From Burkholderiales bacterium (GTDB lineage Bacteria; Pseudomonadota; Gammaproteobacteria; Burkholderiales; Casimicrobiaceae), in contig JANXNI010000082.1 of assembly GCA_025354165.1 (NCBI GenBank), forward strand, positions 1 to 47,960: a stretch of DNA of 47,960 nucleotides. The letters are read 5' to 3'. This document shows positions 1 through 9,616 of this stretch, piece after piece. A program made the position numbers and the translations under genes. Every line of letters starts with the position of its first letter. Position 1 is the first letter of the stretch. The notes beneath the pieces were generated by a model, which worked only from the letters and a program-made list of their open reading frames with translations, did no database searches and was not told where the DNA came from.

Positions 1-1653
1 CAGTTTTTTCGTGTAAGCGGCTTGCGGAGCGGCATAAATCGCATCCGAGTCGCCCTGCTCGACCACATTGCCCTCAGACATCACCATCACCTCGTCGCTC
101 ATGTACTTGACGACTGCCAAATCGTGAGAGATAAAGATATACGACATGCCGAACTCGTCCTGCAGGTCTTGTAGAAGATTCAAGACTTGCGCTTGCACCG
201 AAACGTCGAGCGCCGAGACCGATTCGTCACAAATCAGCAGTTCCGGCTTCATGGTCAGGCAGCGCGCGATGGCGATGCGCTGACGCTGTCCGCCCGAGAA
301 CTCGTGCGGATACTTGTAGAAGCTCATCTCCGGCAAACCAACTTTGGCGAGCAGTTCGAACGCCATCTTTGCGCGTTCCTCACCGTTGGCACCAATGCCG
401 TGAATCACCATCGGCTCGCAGACGATCTGGCCGACCGTGAAGCGCGGGTTGAGCGATGCGTACGGGTTCTGGAAAATGATCTGGATGCGCTTTTTGTACG
501 GCAGGAATTCCTTTTCGTTCATCGCGAAAATGTTCTTGCCGTCGAACCAGGCTTCGCCTTTGGTGGCGTCATGCAGTTTCATGATCGTCAGGCCGACCGT
601 GGTTTTGCCGGAGCCGGACTCGCCCACCACGCCCAGCGTTTTGCCTTTGCGCAGCTTAAATGACACATCCTTGGCCGCATGGAACACACGCTTGCCGAAG
701 AGGCCGTCGCGTGAAACGAAATCCTTGCACAGCCCCTTTACTTCGAGCACGACAGGATCGTTGTCTTTCACGCCGCGCGTACGCTGCTCTAAGCGCATTG
801 CATCTGCTCGGCCCGCCATGAAATCATCAATCACCGGCAAGCGCTTCGGACGCGAATCAACTGCCGGACGGCATGCCAGCAGCGCTCGCGTGTAGTCGTC
901 TTTCGGTGCGGCGAACACGTCTTTCGCTGCGCCCTGTTCGCGAATTTCGCCGTTGCGCATCACGACAACGTGATCGGCAATGTCGCCCACGACCGCGAGA
1001 TCGTGCGTGATGAAGAGCACGCTCATGCCGCGCTTCTTTTGCAAGTCACCGATGAGGTCAAGAATCTGCTTTTGAATCGTAACGTCCAGCGCCGTCGTCG
1101 GCTCGTCGGCGATGAGCAGTTTCGGCTCGCAGGCAATGGCCATCGCGATCATCACGCGCTGTTGCTGTCCGCCGGACATCTCGTGCGGATAACTATCGAC
1201 CTTGGTCGAAGGATCTGGGATGCCGACCTCTGTCAACAGCGCGATCGAGCGATCACGCGCCGCTTTGCCGGAAAGGCCCATGTGCTCTTTCAGCACTTCC
1301 TCAATCTGGTAACCGACTCGGAACACCGGGTTCAACGAGCTCATCGGCTCCTGAAAAATCATCGAGATTTCGCTGCCGCGCAAGGCACGTTTTTCTGCGT
1401 TAGAGAACTTGAGCAGGTTCTTGCCCTCAAACTCGATCACGCTCGCCTTGTCGATGGTCGAGTTCTCTTTCGGCAGCAGGCCGAGCACGGCGAGCGACGT
1501 CACCGATTTACCGGAACCCGATTCACCCACCAGCGCGACGGTCTGGTTCGGCATCACGTCAAACGAAATACCTTTCAGCGCATCGAATGAGTTTTTCTTG
1601 TCGAGGCGGAATTTGACGCGGAGGTTTTTAACGCTTAGGAGTGGTGTAGTCAT
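1..1653 (-). CDS. yejF: Dual-ATPase ABC transporter subunit (YejF-like), 3' end cut by window
   Basis: Cytoplasmic ATPase that would power import of peptides (microcin C-type substrates in E. coli YejF). Both nucleotide-binding domains sit in one chain: Walker A GESGSGKS at residues 43-50 with signature MSGGQ at about 159-163, and a second Walker A GESGSGKT at about 344-351 with signature FSGGQ near 451. The frame is open from the ATG at 1653 through base 1 (551 codons), slightly longer than E. coli YejF, so only the extreme C-terminus should be missing. It starts 9 bp after the upstream permease gene and is last of a four-gene operon. The fold and role are clear; the substrate is inferred. 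Confidence 0.93.
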   Translation of the reverse strand, partial: MTTPLLSVKNLRVKFRLDKKNSFDALKGISFDVMPNQTVALVGESGSGKSVTSLAVLGLLPKENSTIDKASVIEFEGKNLLKFSNAEKRALRGSEISMIFQEPMSSLNPVFRVGYQIEEVLKEHMGLSGKAARDRSIALLTEVGIPDPSTKVDSYPHEMSGGQQQRVMIAMAIACEPKLLIADEPTTALDVTIQKQILDLIGDLQKKRGMSVLFITHDLAVVGDIADHVVVMRNGEIREQGAAKDVFAAPKDDYTRALLACRPAVDSRPKRLPVIDDFMAGRADAMRLEQRTRGVKDNDPVVLEVKGLCKDFVSRDGLFGKRVFHAAKDVSFKLRKGKTLGVVGESGSGKTTVGLTIMKLHDATKGEAWFDGKNIFAMNEKEFLPYKKRIQIIFQNPYASLNPRFTVGQIVCEPMVIHGIGANGEERAKMAFELLAKVGLPEMSFYKYPHEFSGGQRQRIAIARCLTMKPELLICDESVSALDVSVQAQVLNLLQDLQDEFGMSYIFISHDLAVVKYMSDEVMVMSEGNVVEQGDSDAIYAAPQAAYTKKL

Positions 1654-1662
1654 GATGCGCTC

Positions 1663-2832
1663 CTATTTCAACTTCGGATCGAGCGCGTCACGCAGCGCGT
1701 CGGTGAACAGACTGAATGCGGTGACCAGCACCGCCATGAACGCTGTCGCCGCCGCGAGTTGCCACCAGTAACCGAGGATCAATTCGTTCTGTGATTCGTT
1801 CAGCATCGAGCCCCAGCTTACGACGTCCACCGGCACACCGAAACCCAGAAAGGACAGGATCACTTCACTCTTGATGAAGAGCACGACGTGCAACGAGAGC
1901 TGCACAAGAACCACGTGTGAAATGTTCGGAAAAATGTGCACGAACATGCGGCGGGCGTGTGAAGCGCCAATCGCGTTCGCCGCGCGCACGTAGTCACGCG
2001 CCTTGTGCTTTAAGTACTCGGCGCGAACGAGGCGGAAGATGCTCGTCCACCCAGTCAATCCAAGAATCAGCACCACCGTGACGACGCCTTTTTGCTTGAG
2101 CACCGCCGCAATTGCCAGCACCAGGAGGATGTACGGAATGGAGCTGAAGATGGAATAAAACCAATTCAGCGCGTCGTCGGTTTTGCCGCCGTAATAGCCC
2201 GCCAGCGCACCGAGTAGCGTGCCCATGATAGTGGCAACGATAGCCGCAGCGAAGCCCACGAGGATCGATGTCTCTGATCCTTGAATGACTTTCGCGAGCA
2301 CGTCACGGCCCCATTTGTCGGCACCTAAAGGTAAGGAATCGAGCCGCTTTTCCTCGACGACTTTCGCCGCACCATCGCCGGTGCGGCCCAGTTGCTTGCG
2401 CAGTTCGATCATCACGTCCGCCAGCGGATCGACGATTTTGATGCCGGAATCGACCGCAGCTCCGGTCGACTGCCCAAGTTGCTGTTTGAGTTCGTTGATC
2501 GTGTCGCGCAGGGGATCGCGATCATTGATGAACTCGGGTTTGGCGGCGGCACCGTCCACGGCGGGACCTGAATCCACAGCGCCGGCTTTCAGGTCGGACG
2601 ACGGTTTGTGGCTGTCCTTGAACAGCGTCGGCGGCGCGTAGTTAATCGCGATCTCACGGTTCCAGTCTTTGGCAACGAAGCCAAAAAATGCGGCGAGTGA
2701 GAGCAACAAAAAGAAGATCACGATCAACATCGACACGATGGCGACGCGATCTGCCATGAGGCGTTTCCATGCGAGCGCCCACAGTCCGGGCGAGCGCTCG
2801 ATTCCAATCTGGTTAACGGTTACGGCGCTCAT
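1663..2832 (-). CDS. yejE: ABC transporter permease (YejE/DppC-like)
   Basis: Inner-membrane permease of the peptide importer, 389 aa. An N-terminal cytoplasmic stretch and one membrane segment (residues 31-53) are followed by a long polar loop (54-185), then the BPD_transp_1 domain with the EAA-type sequence VRAANAIGASHARRMFVHI. The loop holds two similar blocks, DPLRDTINELKQQLGQ (106-121) and DPLADVMIELRKQLGR (135-150), an internal duplication that probably faces the periplasm. The start overlaps the end of the yejB-like gene in an ATGA arrangement, which indicates translational coupling. Family assignment is firm; the function of the loop is unknown. Confidence 0.92.
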   Translation of the reverse strand: MSAVTVNQIGIERSPGLWALAWKRLMADRVAIVSMLIVIFFLLLSLAAFFGFVAKDWNREIAINYAPPTLFKDSHKPSSDLKAGAVDSGPAVDGAAAKPEFINDRDPLRDTINELKQQLGQSTGAAVDSGIKIVDPLADVMIELRKQLGRTGDGAAKVVEEKRLDSLPLGADKWGRDVLAKVIQGSETSILVGFAAAIVATIMGTLLGALAGYYGGKTDDALNWFYSIFSSIPYILLVLAIAAVLKQKGVVTVVLILGLTGWTSIFRLVRAEYLKHKARDYVRAANAIGASHARRMFVHIFPNISHVVLVQLSLHVVLFIKSEVILSFLGFGVPVDVVSWGSMLNESQNELILGYWWQLAAATAFMAVLVTAFSLFTDALRDALDPKLK

Positions 2833-3767
2833 TTCAACTCCACCCTAGGGTCGACAGCTTTGTACATGAGATCAGCCGCAAGATTCGCCAACATGGTCGC
2901 AAGCGCCACGTAGATTGTGACCGCCTTGATCACAGGAAAGTCAGAGCGTTCGACTGCCAGAATTACTTCGCGGCCAATGCCCGGGACCGAAAAGAAGCGC
3001 TCAATCAGGAACAGACCGACAAGTAGTCCGGGCAACTGAATCATCAGGTTCGTGATGATTGGAATCGAGGCGTTGCGCAACACATGCACGAACATGACAC
3101 GGTTCTCTGAGAGCCCTTTGGCGCGCGCCGTGCGCACATAGTCCTGATTAACTTCATCAAGAATGAACGTCCGGTAAAGCCGGATATTCGGCGCGAGCGA
3201 CACGACCAGTCCAATCAGTATCGGCAGCGCCGCAAATTTGAACAGGTTTTCGAAGAAGCCGTTTCCCCAGCCCTGCACCGGGAACCAGCCGAACTTGTAA
3301 GCCAGAACGTACTGGAAAATGATGATGTAGACGAGGATCGACACCGACTGAGCCACAGTGCACGTGATCATCGCCGCACGATCTGTGAAAGAACCGCGCA
3401 CGTAAGCCACGCCGAGCGCGATAGCCACCGTGATCGCCGTGTCCAGCGCCAGGAGGGGAATGCCGATCATGAGCGAAGCGGGCAGACGTGTTGCAAAGAT
3501 GTGCGATACCACTTCGTTGGTGCTCCAGCTTGCCCCAAAGTCAAACGTCACCACCTGCTTGACGAATATCCAGAGCTGCACCCAGTACGGCTCGTCAATG
3601 CCGAGTTGTTTGCGAATGTTCGCGATTTGTTCAGGGTTGGAAATCTTGCCCGCCAGCAGATACGCGGGGTCGCCGCCAACCACATTGAACAGGAAGAAAA
3701 TCAGCAGAATCACGCCTGCCATCGTCGGCAATATCTGCCACAAACGCCTTACGATATACGCCATCAT
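2829..3767 (-). CDS. yejB: ABC transporter permease (YejB/DppB-like)
   Basis: First permease of the peptide importer, 312 aa. It begins MMAYIVRRLWQILPTM, the usual start of DppB/OppB/YejB proteins (the ATG at 3764 is an equally good start). Six membrane segments are predicted by eye, and the conserved loop carries VRTARAKGLSENRVMFVHVL. It is somewhat shorter than E. coli YejB. It begins 3 bp after the stop of the binding-protein gene and overlaps the next permease by 4 bp, so all four genes should be one transcript. Confidence 0.92.
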   Translation of the reverse strand: MMAYIVRRLWQILPTMAGVILLIFFLFNVVGGDPAYLLAGKISNPEQIANIRKQLGIDEPYWVQLWIFVKQVVTFDFGASWSTNEVVSHIFATRLPASLMIGIPLLALDTAITVAIALGVAYVRGSFTDRAAMITCTVAQSVSILVYIIIFQYVLAYKFGWFPVQGWGNGFFENLFKFAALPILIGLVVSLAPNIRLYRTFILDEVNQDYVRTARAKGLSENRVMFVHVLRNASIPIITNLMIQLPGLLVGLFLIERFFSVPGIGREVILAVERSDFPVIKAVTIYVALATMLANLAADLMYKAVDPRVELK

Positions 3768-3770
3768 GGC

Positions 3771-5672
3771 TTATTTGCCCTTCCCTGAATTAGCCATATT
3801 GACATCGAAATAAAGATAGTCGGCGAGCAGCACCGAATGTTTTTTATAGCCGATCACCCACGGGTAAATCATCTGGTTGCGGTAGCGCGTCACACCCAGC
3901 GTCCACGGCGTGTCCGCCTCAAACTGCTTCTGCATTTCGAGATACAGTTTGTCGCGATCTGGGCCATCGGGCAGCAGCGCTGATTGTTCATAGAGTTTGT
4001 CGAATACGGCGCTCTTGTAGCAGCCGTTATTGGATTCGCCAATGTTCTTGCTGTAGAGCAACTGCATGAAGTTGTCGCCATCCGGATAGTCCGCAATCCA
4101 CGCCGCGCCGCGAATCGCAATCTGGCAACGCTTTTCGCGCTTGATGGAATCGGCGAACTTCTCTTTCTCAGCCTCGTAGCGAATGCCGATTGCGTCCATA
4201 TTCTTTTTATAAAGCTCATCGAACTCGCGTTCGACCGCTATGGGCGTTGACGTGTACTTGAACACAAACGGCTTGCCATCAGGCGTATTGCGGTACCCGT
4301 CCGCAACCTTTTTGTAGCCAAATTTATCGAGCAAAGCGTTGGCTAGCGCCGGGTTGTAGCTGATATTTGACGCGAAATCCGCTTTGTGTCCGGCGACGCC
4401 GGGTGGCACCAAAAATTCTGCCCTTACGGCATTGCCTTTGCGAATGATCTCGATTTCTTCCTCGCGATTGATCGCCATCGCAGCCGCACGGCGTAGCGCC
4501 ACCTTGTAAGGTTCGGTGCCGCCCCAGACCGGATCGTTCCACTGGAAATAGGTATAGGTGTATTCAGGGTCCAGCAATCGCTGAACGCGCACGCCCTCGG
4601 CCGCCAGTTCGGCGGAGACCTTGCCACCCGGCAGCGCCTGCTTGATGAACGACTCCGGCATGTTCATCACGTCCAGTTGCTTGTTCTTGAACGCCAGCCA
4701 ACGCGTCTGCGCCTCCTCGATGGGATAGAACTCAACGCGATCGATCACCGCTAGCGGCTTGCCCTCCATCGCTTTCACGATAACGTCGTCGTAGGGATCT
4801 TTGCCCGAGGCTTTGAAATCCCAAGTACCGCCGCGCCAATTCGGGTTTCTCTCCAGAACAATTTTTTGGCCGCGGGTCCATTCCTTTAGGTAGTAGGCGC
4901 TTGAACCCACCGGGTGGCTCTGCACATCGTTGGGATACTTTTCCACCACCTCGCGCGCCACGATGGCCATCGCTGGGTGCGCCAGCACATAACTGAAGTT
5001 GAAGTCAGGCTTGGTCAGCGTAATTTTGAGGGTGTAGGGGTCAACGACTTCCAGCCCTTCAACGGGGTCGTCCCACGCCAGACCGTCTGCCTTTTTGCCT
5101 TTTTCGTACCAGGCATTAAGCCCAACGATTTTGCCGTCGGTCAGAAAGCGCCACACTGGCTTGATCGAATCGTCGTAGTGCCGCTTAAACGAATAAGCGA
5201 TATCGTTCGCAGTCAGTTCGCGCTTTTGGCCGCCGAAGACGGGATCTGGCGAAAAGTAAACACCCTTTTTTAGTTTGATCGTCCAGCGCTTGCCGCCGTC
5301 CTCAACCGTCGGCATTTCGCTGGCAATCTTCGGCACGAGCTTGGCAGGTTGCGCCAAGTAGTCGTAGGTCAGAACCGTGTCGAAGATGCCGTCGATAATG
5401 ATGCTCGAATAGAGATCATGCGCGGTGGCCGGGTCAAAGCCGGATTCCGCGACAGGGAAATTCAGCCGAACCACTTTTTTGCCATCGGGCGACACCACCG
5501 GCGACGCGGCGCTCGCGCCGGAAGCACTTGCGGCCGATTGCGGCGAATCGCCACATCCGCCGAGGCTGGCAAGGGTTGCAAAAGTGCCCAATCCAACGCC
5601 GCCGATCAGGCAGGTGGTGAGCACTCGCCTCAGTTGCGCCGTTAGGTGCTGGTTGAGAGGCCAAGCTGTCAT
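3771..5672 (-). CDS. Peptide-type ABC transporter substrate-binding lipoprotein (SBP family 5)
   Basis: Periplasmic solute-binding protein of 633 aa delivering substrate to the two permeases downstream. The N-terminus has a hydrophobic signal ending in a lipobox LGGC with Cys40, followed by a low-complexity Ser/Ala linker, so it is probably a membrane-anchored lipoprotein. The body has SBP_bac_5 hallmarks: VRLNFPVAESGFDPATAHD near the start, DIAYSFKRHYD, and a C-terminal ALLPDGPDRDKLYLEMQ region. It is the first gene of the operon. E. coli YejA is a soluble periplasmic protein, so the lipid anchor is a difference. Oligopeptide is the best guess for the ligand; it is not shown by the sequence. 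Confidence 0.9.
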   Translation of the reverse strand: MTAWPLNQHLTAQLRRVLTTCLIGGVGLGTFATLASLGGCGDSPQSAASASGASAASPVVSPDGKKVVRLNFPVAESGFDPATAHDLYSSIIIDGIFDTVLTYDYLAQPAKLVPKIASEMPTVEDGGKRWTIKLKKGVYFSPDPVFGGQKRELTANDIAYSFKRHYDDSIKPVWRFLTDGKIVGLNAWYEKGKKADGLAWDDPVEGLEVVDPYTLKITLTKPDFNFSYVLAHPAMAIVAREVVEKYPNDVQSHPVGSSAYYLKEWTRGQKIVLERNPNWRGGTWDFKASGKDPYDDVIVKAMEGKPLAVIDRVEFYPIEEAQTRWLAFKNKQLDVMNMPESFIKQALPGGKVSAELAAEGVRVQRLLDPEYTYTYFQWNDPVWGGTEPYKVALRRAAAMAINREEEIEIIRKGNAVRAEFLVPPGVAGHKADFASNISYNPALANALLDKFGYKKVADGYRNTPDGKPFVFKYTSTPIAVEREFDELYKKNMDAIGIRYEAEKEKFADSIKREKRCQIAIRGAAWIADYPDGDNFMQLLYSKNIGESNNGCYKSAVFDKLYEQSALLPDGPDRDKLYLEMQKQFEADTPWTLGVTRYRNQMIYPWVIGYKKHSVLLADYLYFDVNMANSGKGK

Positions 5673-5810
5673 GGTGTTTGCCGGTCTCGTGAACCGTAAT
5701 TAACTTGAATTAACGATTGTAAGGGCGGGGCGCAGCATGGGGCTCCACCGCAATCAACAGCACGACTTCCTCGCCGCCAGTTTCACAGTGTCAAGGAGTC
5801 GGCTGCATTT

Positions 5811-5926
5811 CAGCTTTTCCTTGAAATCCATACTACACCGGGGGCAGCTGACTTTTTTTCGATAAGTCGACAAAGATCGTTTATCCGCGCAATCCCATTT
5901 GCAGTGGTCACTTTACACAAAAGCTG
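5811..5926. repeat. Dispersed palindromic repeat, copy A
   Basis: About 116 bp between the DMT gene (its stop lies 2 bp beyond the right end) and the importer operon. It begins CAGCTTTTCC and ends ACAAAAGCTG, giving terminal inverted repeats, and it contains the core AAGTCGA and the right-arm sequence CAGTGGTCA shared with copy B. It could act as a hairpin terminator for the DMT gene or be a mobile MITE-like element. Confidence 0.7.
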
Positions 5927-5927
5927 T

Positions 5928-6812
5928 TTACCGCTTCGACAACCGCGTCAACTGCGGTGCCAAACCGATGACCGCCATGCCGACCAGCGTCACCGTGTCC
6001 GGCACCGCGTCGAACACCAGCCAGCCGATGCTCACTGAGAGCATCAATTGCATATAAGTCCACGGCGCGATCACCGGGGCCGAAGCAAGGCTGTACGCGC
6101 GAATCAGCAGCAAATGCCCAAACGCACCGAGCACGCCAGTCATCGCAAACACCAGCCACGACAGCGGCTCGACGCGACCCATCCAGCCGCTCTCCCACCA
6201 AAACGGCATCGCCAGCGTCATCACAATCGCGCCGACCATGCCCGCGAACAGCAGCTGCGTGCTGGTGCGCTCGGCATGGTTAAGTGATGCCGACGCGGCG
6301 CGCGTTAGCGTTTGATAGGCCGCGTTGCAACAGGCCGCAGCAAACACCAGCCCGAGGCCGATGGCGGACAAATTGCTGCCAGGTCGCACGACGACCAGCA
6401 CGCCGGCAAAGCCCAGCGCAATCGCCACAATCGCCCAGCGCGTCGGCTTTTCCTTGAGCAGCCACGACGACAGACAGGTCGTAAAAATGGGCGTCAGAAA
6501 GAATAGTGCGGTGGCCTCCGCCAACGGCACGTACTTGAGCGCCGCAAAATAAAGCAGGGTCACGGTGAGCATCATCACGCCGCGTGCCCACTGAAACGAC
6601 GGACGCACCGCGCGAAACAATCGAACGCGATCTCGCGGAAAAAAAAGTATCACGACCACCAGAAAATGCCCGAAATAGCGCGACCAGGTCGTCGCCGCCA
6701 CGGGCACGCCGTGAACACCCAGATATTTGCCGCTGGCATCGAGACAAATCAGCAGCGCAAGGCCGCAGAGCATGAGGATGATGGCGCGGCGGTGGGCCTT
6801 GTTTTGGGGCAT
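5928..6812 (-). CDS. DMT-superfamily transporter (two EamA domains)
   Basis: Inner-membrane drug/metabolite exporter family protein, 294 aa from the ATG at 6812. About ten membrane segments are visible, arranged as two EamA halves (ATTWSRYFGHFLVVVILFF in the first, WLVFAMTGVLGAFGHLLLI in the second). A longer reading from 6860 adds 16 polar residues with no membrane character; the start MPQNKAHRRAIILM matches the usual short basic leader of the family. The gene stands alone, divergent from manC. Substrate cannot be told from sequence. Confidence 0.85.
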   Translation of the reverse strand: MPQNKAHRRAIILMLCGLALLICLDASGKYLGVHGVPVAATTWSRYFGHFLVVVILFFPRDRVRLFRAVRPSFQWARGVMMLTVTLLYFAALKYVPLAEATALFFLTPIFTTCLSSWLLKEKPTRWAIVAIALGFAGVLVVVRPGSNLSAIGLGLVFAAACCNAAYQTLTRAASASLNHAERTSTQLLFAGMVGAIVMTLAMPFWWESGWMGRVEPLSWLVFAMTGVLGAFGHLLLIRAYSLASAPVIAPWTYMQLMLSVSIGWLVFDAVPDTVTLVGMAVIGLAPQLTRLSKR

Positions 6813-6906
6813 GGTGGGACAAGTACAGCGATTGCGTAAACTTCGTAAGGTGTCGAGCATACGTGCTTGGCGGCAAACCCTCCTCCACCGACGTCACAAT
6901 TTATTC

Positions 6907-8376
6907 ATGATCATCCCTGTCATCCTCTGCGGCGGAAGTGGTACCCGGCTCTGGCCGCTGTCGCGCACTCACATGCCGAAGCAGCTCCAGGCCATGCATG
7001 GCGACACCACGATGCTGCAGGCCACCGCGCTTCGTCTTGCCGGTTTTGCTGAAGAGTCAGTCGGCGCACCGGTCGTTGTCTGTAATGACGCGCATCGCTT
7101 CATGACGAGGCGTCAGCTTCAGGAAATAGGCTTGCAGCAGTCCACGCTAATCGCCGAGCCGGTGGGGCGCAACACCGCCCCTGCGCTCACACTGGCGGCG
7201 CTCTCGATTGCTGATCCGGAAGCGGTCATGCTGGTGATGCCCGCCGATCACGTCATGGCGGACGCCGAAGCGTTTCGCGCTGCGACCGAGATCGCCGCGG
7301 TCACCGCGCATGCGCAAGGTTCAGGCTTTGCATCCATCGTCACCTTCGGCATCGTTCCCACCGAGCCCGCGACCGGCTATGGTTACCTGCAAGTCGGCGG
7401 TACCAGCAATTTTCATCCGGCTGCGTTCAATCTTCTCCGTTTCGTCGAAAAGCCGACGATCGAAGTGGCCAAAGAGTACGTCGATAGCGGCCAGTACCTG
7501 TGGAACAGCGGACTCTTCGTAGTGCGGGTTTCGGTGTGGCTGCAAGCGATGTCGGTGCTCGCTCCAGACATGCTGGCCGCCTGCAAAGCCTCGTTAGCGC
7601 AAGGCAAGCGCGTCGGCGACGATCTGTTGCCTGACCGTGAAATTTTCGAATCCTGCCCTGCCGATTCCATCGACTACGCCGTCATGGAAAAGCTCGGCAG
7701 CGATGCGGCGCTAAAGATCATGGGCGCGGTCGTGCCACTCAACGCGGGCTGGAGCGACGTCGGTGCGTGGGATAGCGCTTGGGCGATCGCCGTCAAAGAC
7801 GCGCATGGCAATGCCAGTATCGGCGAGGCGATGTTCGAGAATTCGCACAATACTTATGTGCGCAGCTCCGGCCCCAACGCGCCGGTCATCGCCTGCGTAG
7901 GCATCGACAATGCAGTCATCGTGCACACCCCCGACGCAATTCTGGTCGCCAGCAAAGACAGCGCGCAGGACGTCAAACGAATCGCCGCGCGGCTTGGAGA
8001 GCGCAAGGACAGTCGTGCAGAGCTGCATCGCAAGGTCTACCGTCCGTGGGGCTGGTACGACTCGCTCGGCTCTGGCCCCGACGGAGCGGGTTTTCAGGTC
8101 AAGCACATCAGCGTCTATCCAGGTCAGTCATTGAGCCTGCAACTGCACCATCAGCGGGCCGAGCACTGGGTCGTCGTCAAAGGAGTGGCCACGATCACGG
8201 TCGGCGAATCAGTGCGCGACTATCAACCCAACGAGCATGTGTTCATCCCGCTCGGCGAAGTGCATCGGCTGGAGAACAAGACCGATGCTGCGGTTGAAAT
8301 TGTTGAGGTGCAGCTCGGGGCTTACCTGGGCGAGGACGACATTGTCCGGCTTCAGGACAAGTATTCCCGGGCCTGA
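6907..8376 (+). CDS. manC: Mannose-1-phosphate guanylyltransferase / mannose-6-phosphate isomerase
   Basis: Bifunctional cytoplasmic enzyme of GDP-mannose synthesis, 489 aa, the normal length of the AlgA/ManC/CpsB family. The N-terminal nucleotidyltransferase shows GGSGTRLWPLSR at residues 9-20 and a later FVEKP motif. The C-terminal cupin (type II phosphomannose isomerase) shows PGQSLSLQLHHQRAEHWVVV and EVQLG. The ATG at 6907 places the substrate loop at the expected position; a longer in-frame reading from 6727 overlaps the divergent DMT gene and is rejected. GDP-mannose feeds exopolysaccharide or LPS, but no other polysaccharide gene lies nearby. Confidence 0.94.
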   Translation: MIIPVILCGGSGTRLWPLSRTHMPKQLQAMHGDTTMLQATALRLAGFAEESVGAPVVVCNDAHRFMTRRQLQEIGLQQSTLIAEPVGRNTAPALTLAALSIADPEAVMLVMPADHVMADAEAFRAATEIAAVTAHAQGSGFASIVTFGIVPTEPATGYGYLQVGGTSNFHPAAFNLLRFVEKPTIEVAKEYVDSGQYLWNSGLFVVRVSVWLQAMSVLAPDMLAACKASLAQGKRVGDDLLPDREIFESCPADSIDYAVMEKLGSDAALKIMGAVVPLNAGWSDVGAWDSAWAIAVKDAHGNASIGEAMFENSHNTYVRSSGPNAPVIACVGIDNAVIVHTPDAILVASKDSAQDVKRIAARLGERKDSRAELHRKVYRPWGWYDSLGSGPDGAGFQVKHISVYPGQSLSLQLHHQRAEHWVVVKGVATITVGESVRDYQPNEHVFIPLGEVHRLENKTDAAVEIVEVQLGAYLGEDDIVRLQDKYSRA

Positions 8377-8415
8377 GGGCAGACGGCGTTGCGCCTGGCA
8401 ACGCGCATTAATTCG

Positions 8416-8499
8416 ATGACGGCCTCCGAAAGATTGAAAAGGCTGGGACTCGCCCTGACTTTCTCTTCCATTGCTGCGTTCACCGCTCTTTTCTGGTGA
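8416..8499 (+). CDS. Possible 27-aa membrane peptide
   Basis: A short open frame between manC and the thioredoxin gene: ATG, about ten polar or basic residues (begins MTASERLKRLG), then about 17 mostly hydrophobic residues ending in LFW and TGA. The composition resembles small single-pass membrane peptides. No clear ribosome-binding site precedes it and its length could be chance, so it is only a candidate. Confidence 0.2.
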   Translation: MTASERLKRLGLALTFSSIAAFTALFW

Positions 8500-8556
8500 G
8501 CGGCAGGCACTCGCTTCGCCTCCTACAATGTCAACGAACTTCCACTTCTGGCCAAC

Positions 8557-9420
8557 ATGACCGAATCCCCGCACATCTTCACCGTTACCGCCGAAAACTT
8601 TGAGACGGACGTCATTGCGGCATCTGACACAACGCCGATCGTGCTTGATTTTTGGGCACCGTGGTGCGGGCCATGTAAAACGTTGTCGCCGCTGCTGGAG
8701 AAATTGGCGATCGAGTATGGCGGGCGTTTCCGCCTGGGTATGGTCAATTCCGATGAGCAGCAGGAACTGGCCGGGATGTTCGGGATTCGCTCGATTCCCA
8801 CCGTGATTGCGCTGGTCAAACAGAAGCCGGCGAGCGCATTTCAGGGCGCGCAGCCTGAGAGCACGATTCGTCAGTTTCTTGACAAAATTGTGCCATCGGC
8901 GAGCGATGAAAAACTGGGTAAAGCGGCGGAAAAACTCGCTGCGGGCGATGTTCAGGGTGCGCTCGATGAGCTGCACGTAGCGCTTGCTTTGAATCCTCAG
9001 CTGGACGCAGCGCGTGTGATGTCCGCAGACATTTTGATGCGTGACAACCGGATTGATGAGGCGAAAGCGTTTCTTGATGCGTGCAAGCCGCTGACCCGCA
9101 TGGATGAAGAGTTTCAGCGTGTCGCGACAAAAATTACGGCCGCCGAAGAAGCCGGCAATTCGCCGGAGGCTGCAGCACTCAAAGCGAGCATCGCCAAGAA
9201 TCCGGGCGATCATGAATCGCGCTTGCATCTCGCAGCCGTGCTGGCAGCGCAGAGTCAGTTTGAGCCGGCGTTTCAGACTTTGCTCGAATCGATTCAGATT
9301 GATCGGTCGTGGAACGAACAGGCGGCGCGCAAACGCATGGTCGAATATTTCACTTTGGCTAAAGAGCAACCCGAATTAGTGCGACGCTATCGGCAGGCGC
9401 TTTCGACCTTGTTGAACTAG
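8557..9420 (+). CDS. cnoX: Thioredoxin/TPR chaperedoxin (CnoX/YbbN family)
   Basis: Cytoplasmic protein of 287 aa with an N-terminal thioredoxin domain (residues 1-110) and a C-terminal TPR region (about 120-285, with the TPR_19/TPR_20 character of YbbN). The active site is WCGPC at residues 36-40, an intact CXXC, unlike E. coli CnoX where one cysteine is lost; this copy may therefore keep redox activity. CnoX proteins act as holdases that protect proteins under oxidative (HOCl) stress and pass them to GroEL or DnaK. It stands alone, just before repeat copy B and the sigma-kinase cluster. Confidence 0.9.
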   Translation: MTESPHIFTVTAENFETDVIAASDTTPIVLDFWAPWCGPCKTLSPLLEKLAIEYGGRFRLGMVNSDEQQELAGMFGIRSIPTVIALVKQKPASAFQGAQPESTIRQFLDKIVPSASDEKLGKAAEKLAAGDVQGALDELHVALALNPQLDAARVMSADILMRDNRIDEAKAFLDACKPLTRMDEEFQRVATKITAAEEAGNSPEAAALKASIAKNPGDHESRLHLAAVLAAQSQFEPAFQTLLESIQIDRSWNEQAARKRMVEYFTLAKEQPELVRRYRQALSTLLN

Positions 9421-9456
9421 CGCAGTGACCGTCTCGGGATGGGTTCATCTGGTCTA

Positions 9457-9573
9457 TAGCTTTTTCATGAATCGATTGCCGCACAAGGGCTGAGCCTTTA
9501 TTTTGGCAATAGTCGATAAGCCGCAATTATCGAATTCAGCCCCTATGCGGTGGTCAATTTAGAGAAAAGCTGT
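9457..9573. repeat. Dispersed palindromic repeat, copy B
   Basis: The best-preserved copy. The ends AGCTTTTTC (9458-9466) and AAAAGCT (9565-9571) are inverted. A second arm pair, CCGCACAAGGGCTGA (9479-9493) and TCAGCCCCTATGCGG (9536-9550), pairs with two mismatches. The centre TCGATAA/TTATCGA (9513-9519, 9527-9533) forms a perfect 7-bp stem with a 7-nt loop. The whole element could fold into one long interrupted hairpin. It ends 43 bp before the sigma-1 start codon. Confidence 0.75.
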
Positions 9574-9616
9574 ATCACCTTGTTGCATTGTTGTAGTTCC
9601 ATTGCAAAATGCCGTG

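Noticed and set aside
970-1590. Plus-strand open frame of 206 codons
   Set aside because: Antisense to the first ATPase domain of the YejF-like gene.
6727-6906. Upstream start for manC
   Set aside because: Overlaps the divergent DMT gene and puts 60 unrelated residues before the conserved N-terminus.
8209-9369. Long minus-strand open frame of 386 codons
   Set aside because: Antisense to manC's end and to the whole cnoX gene, which has clear domains; Arg/His/Gln-rich composition typical of shadow frames.
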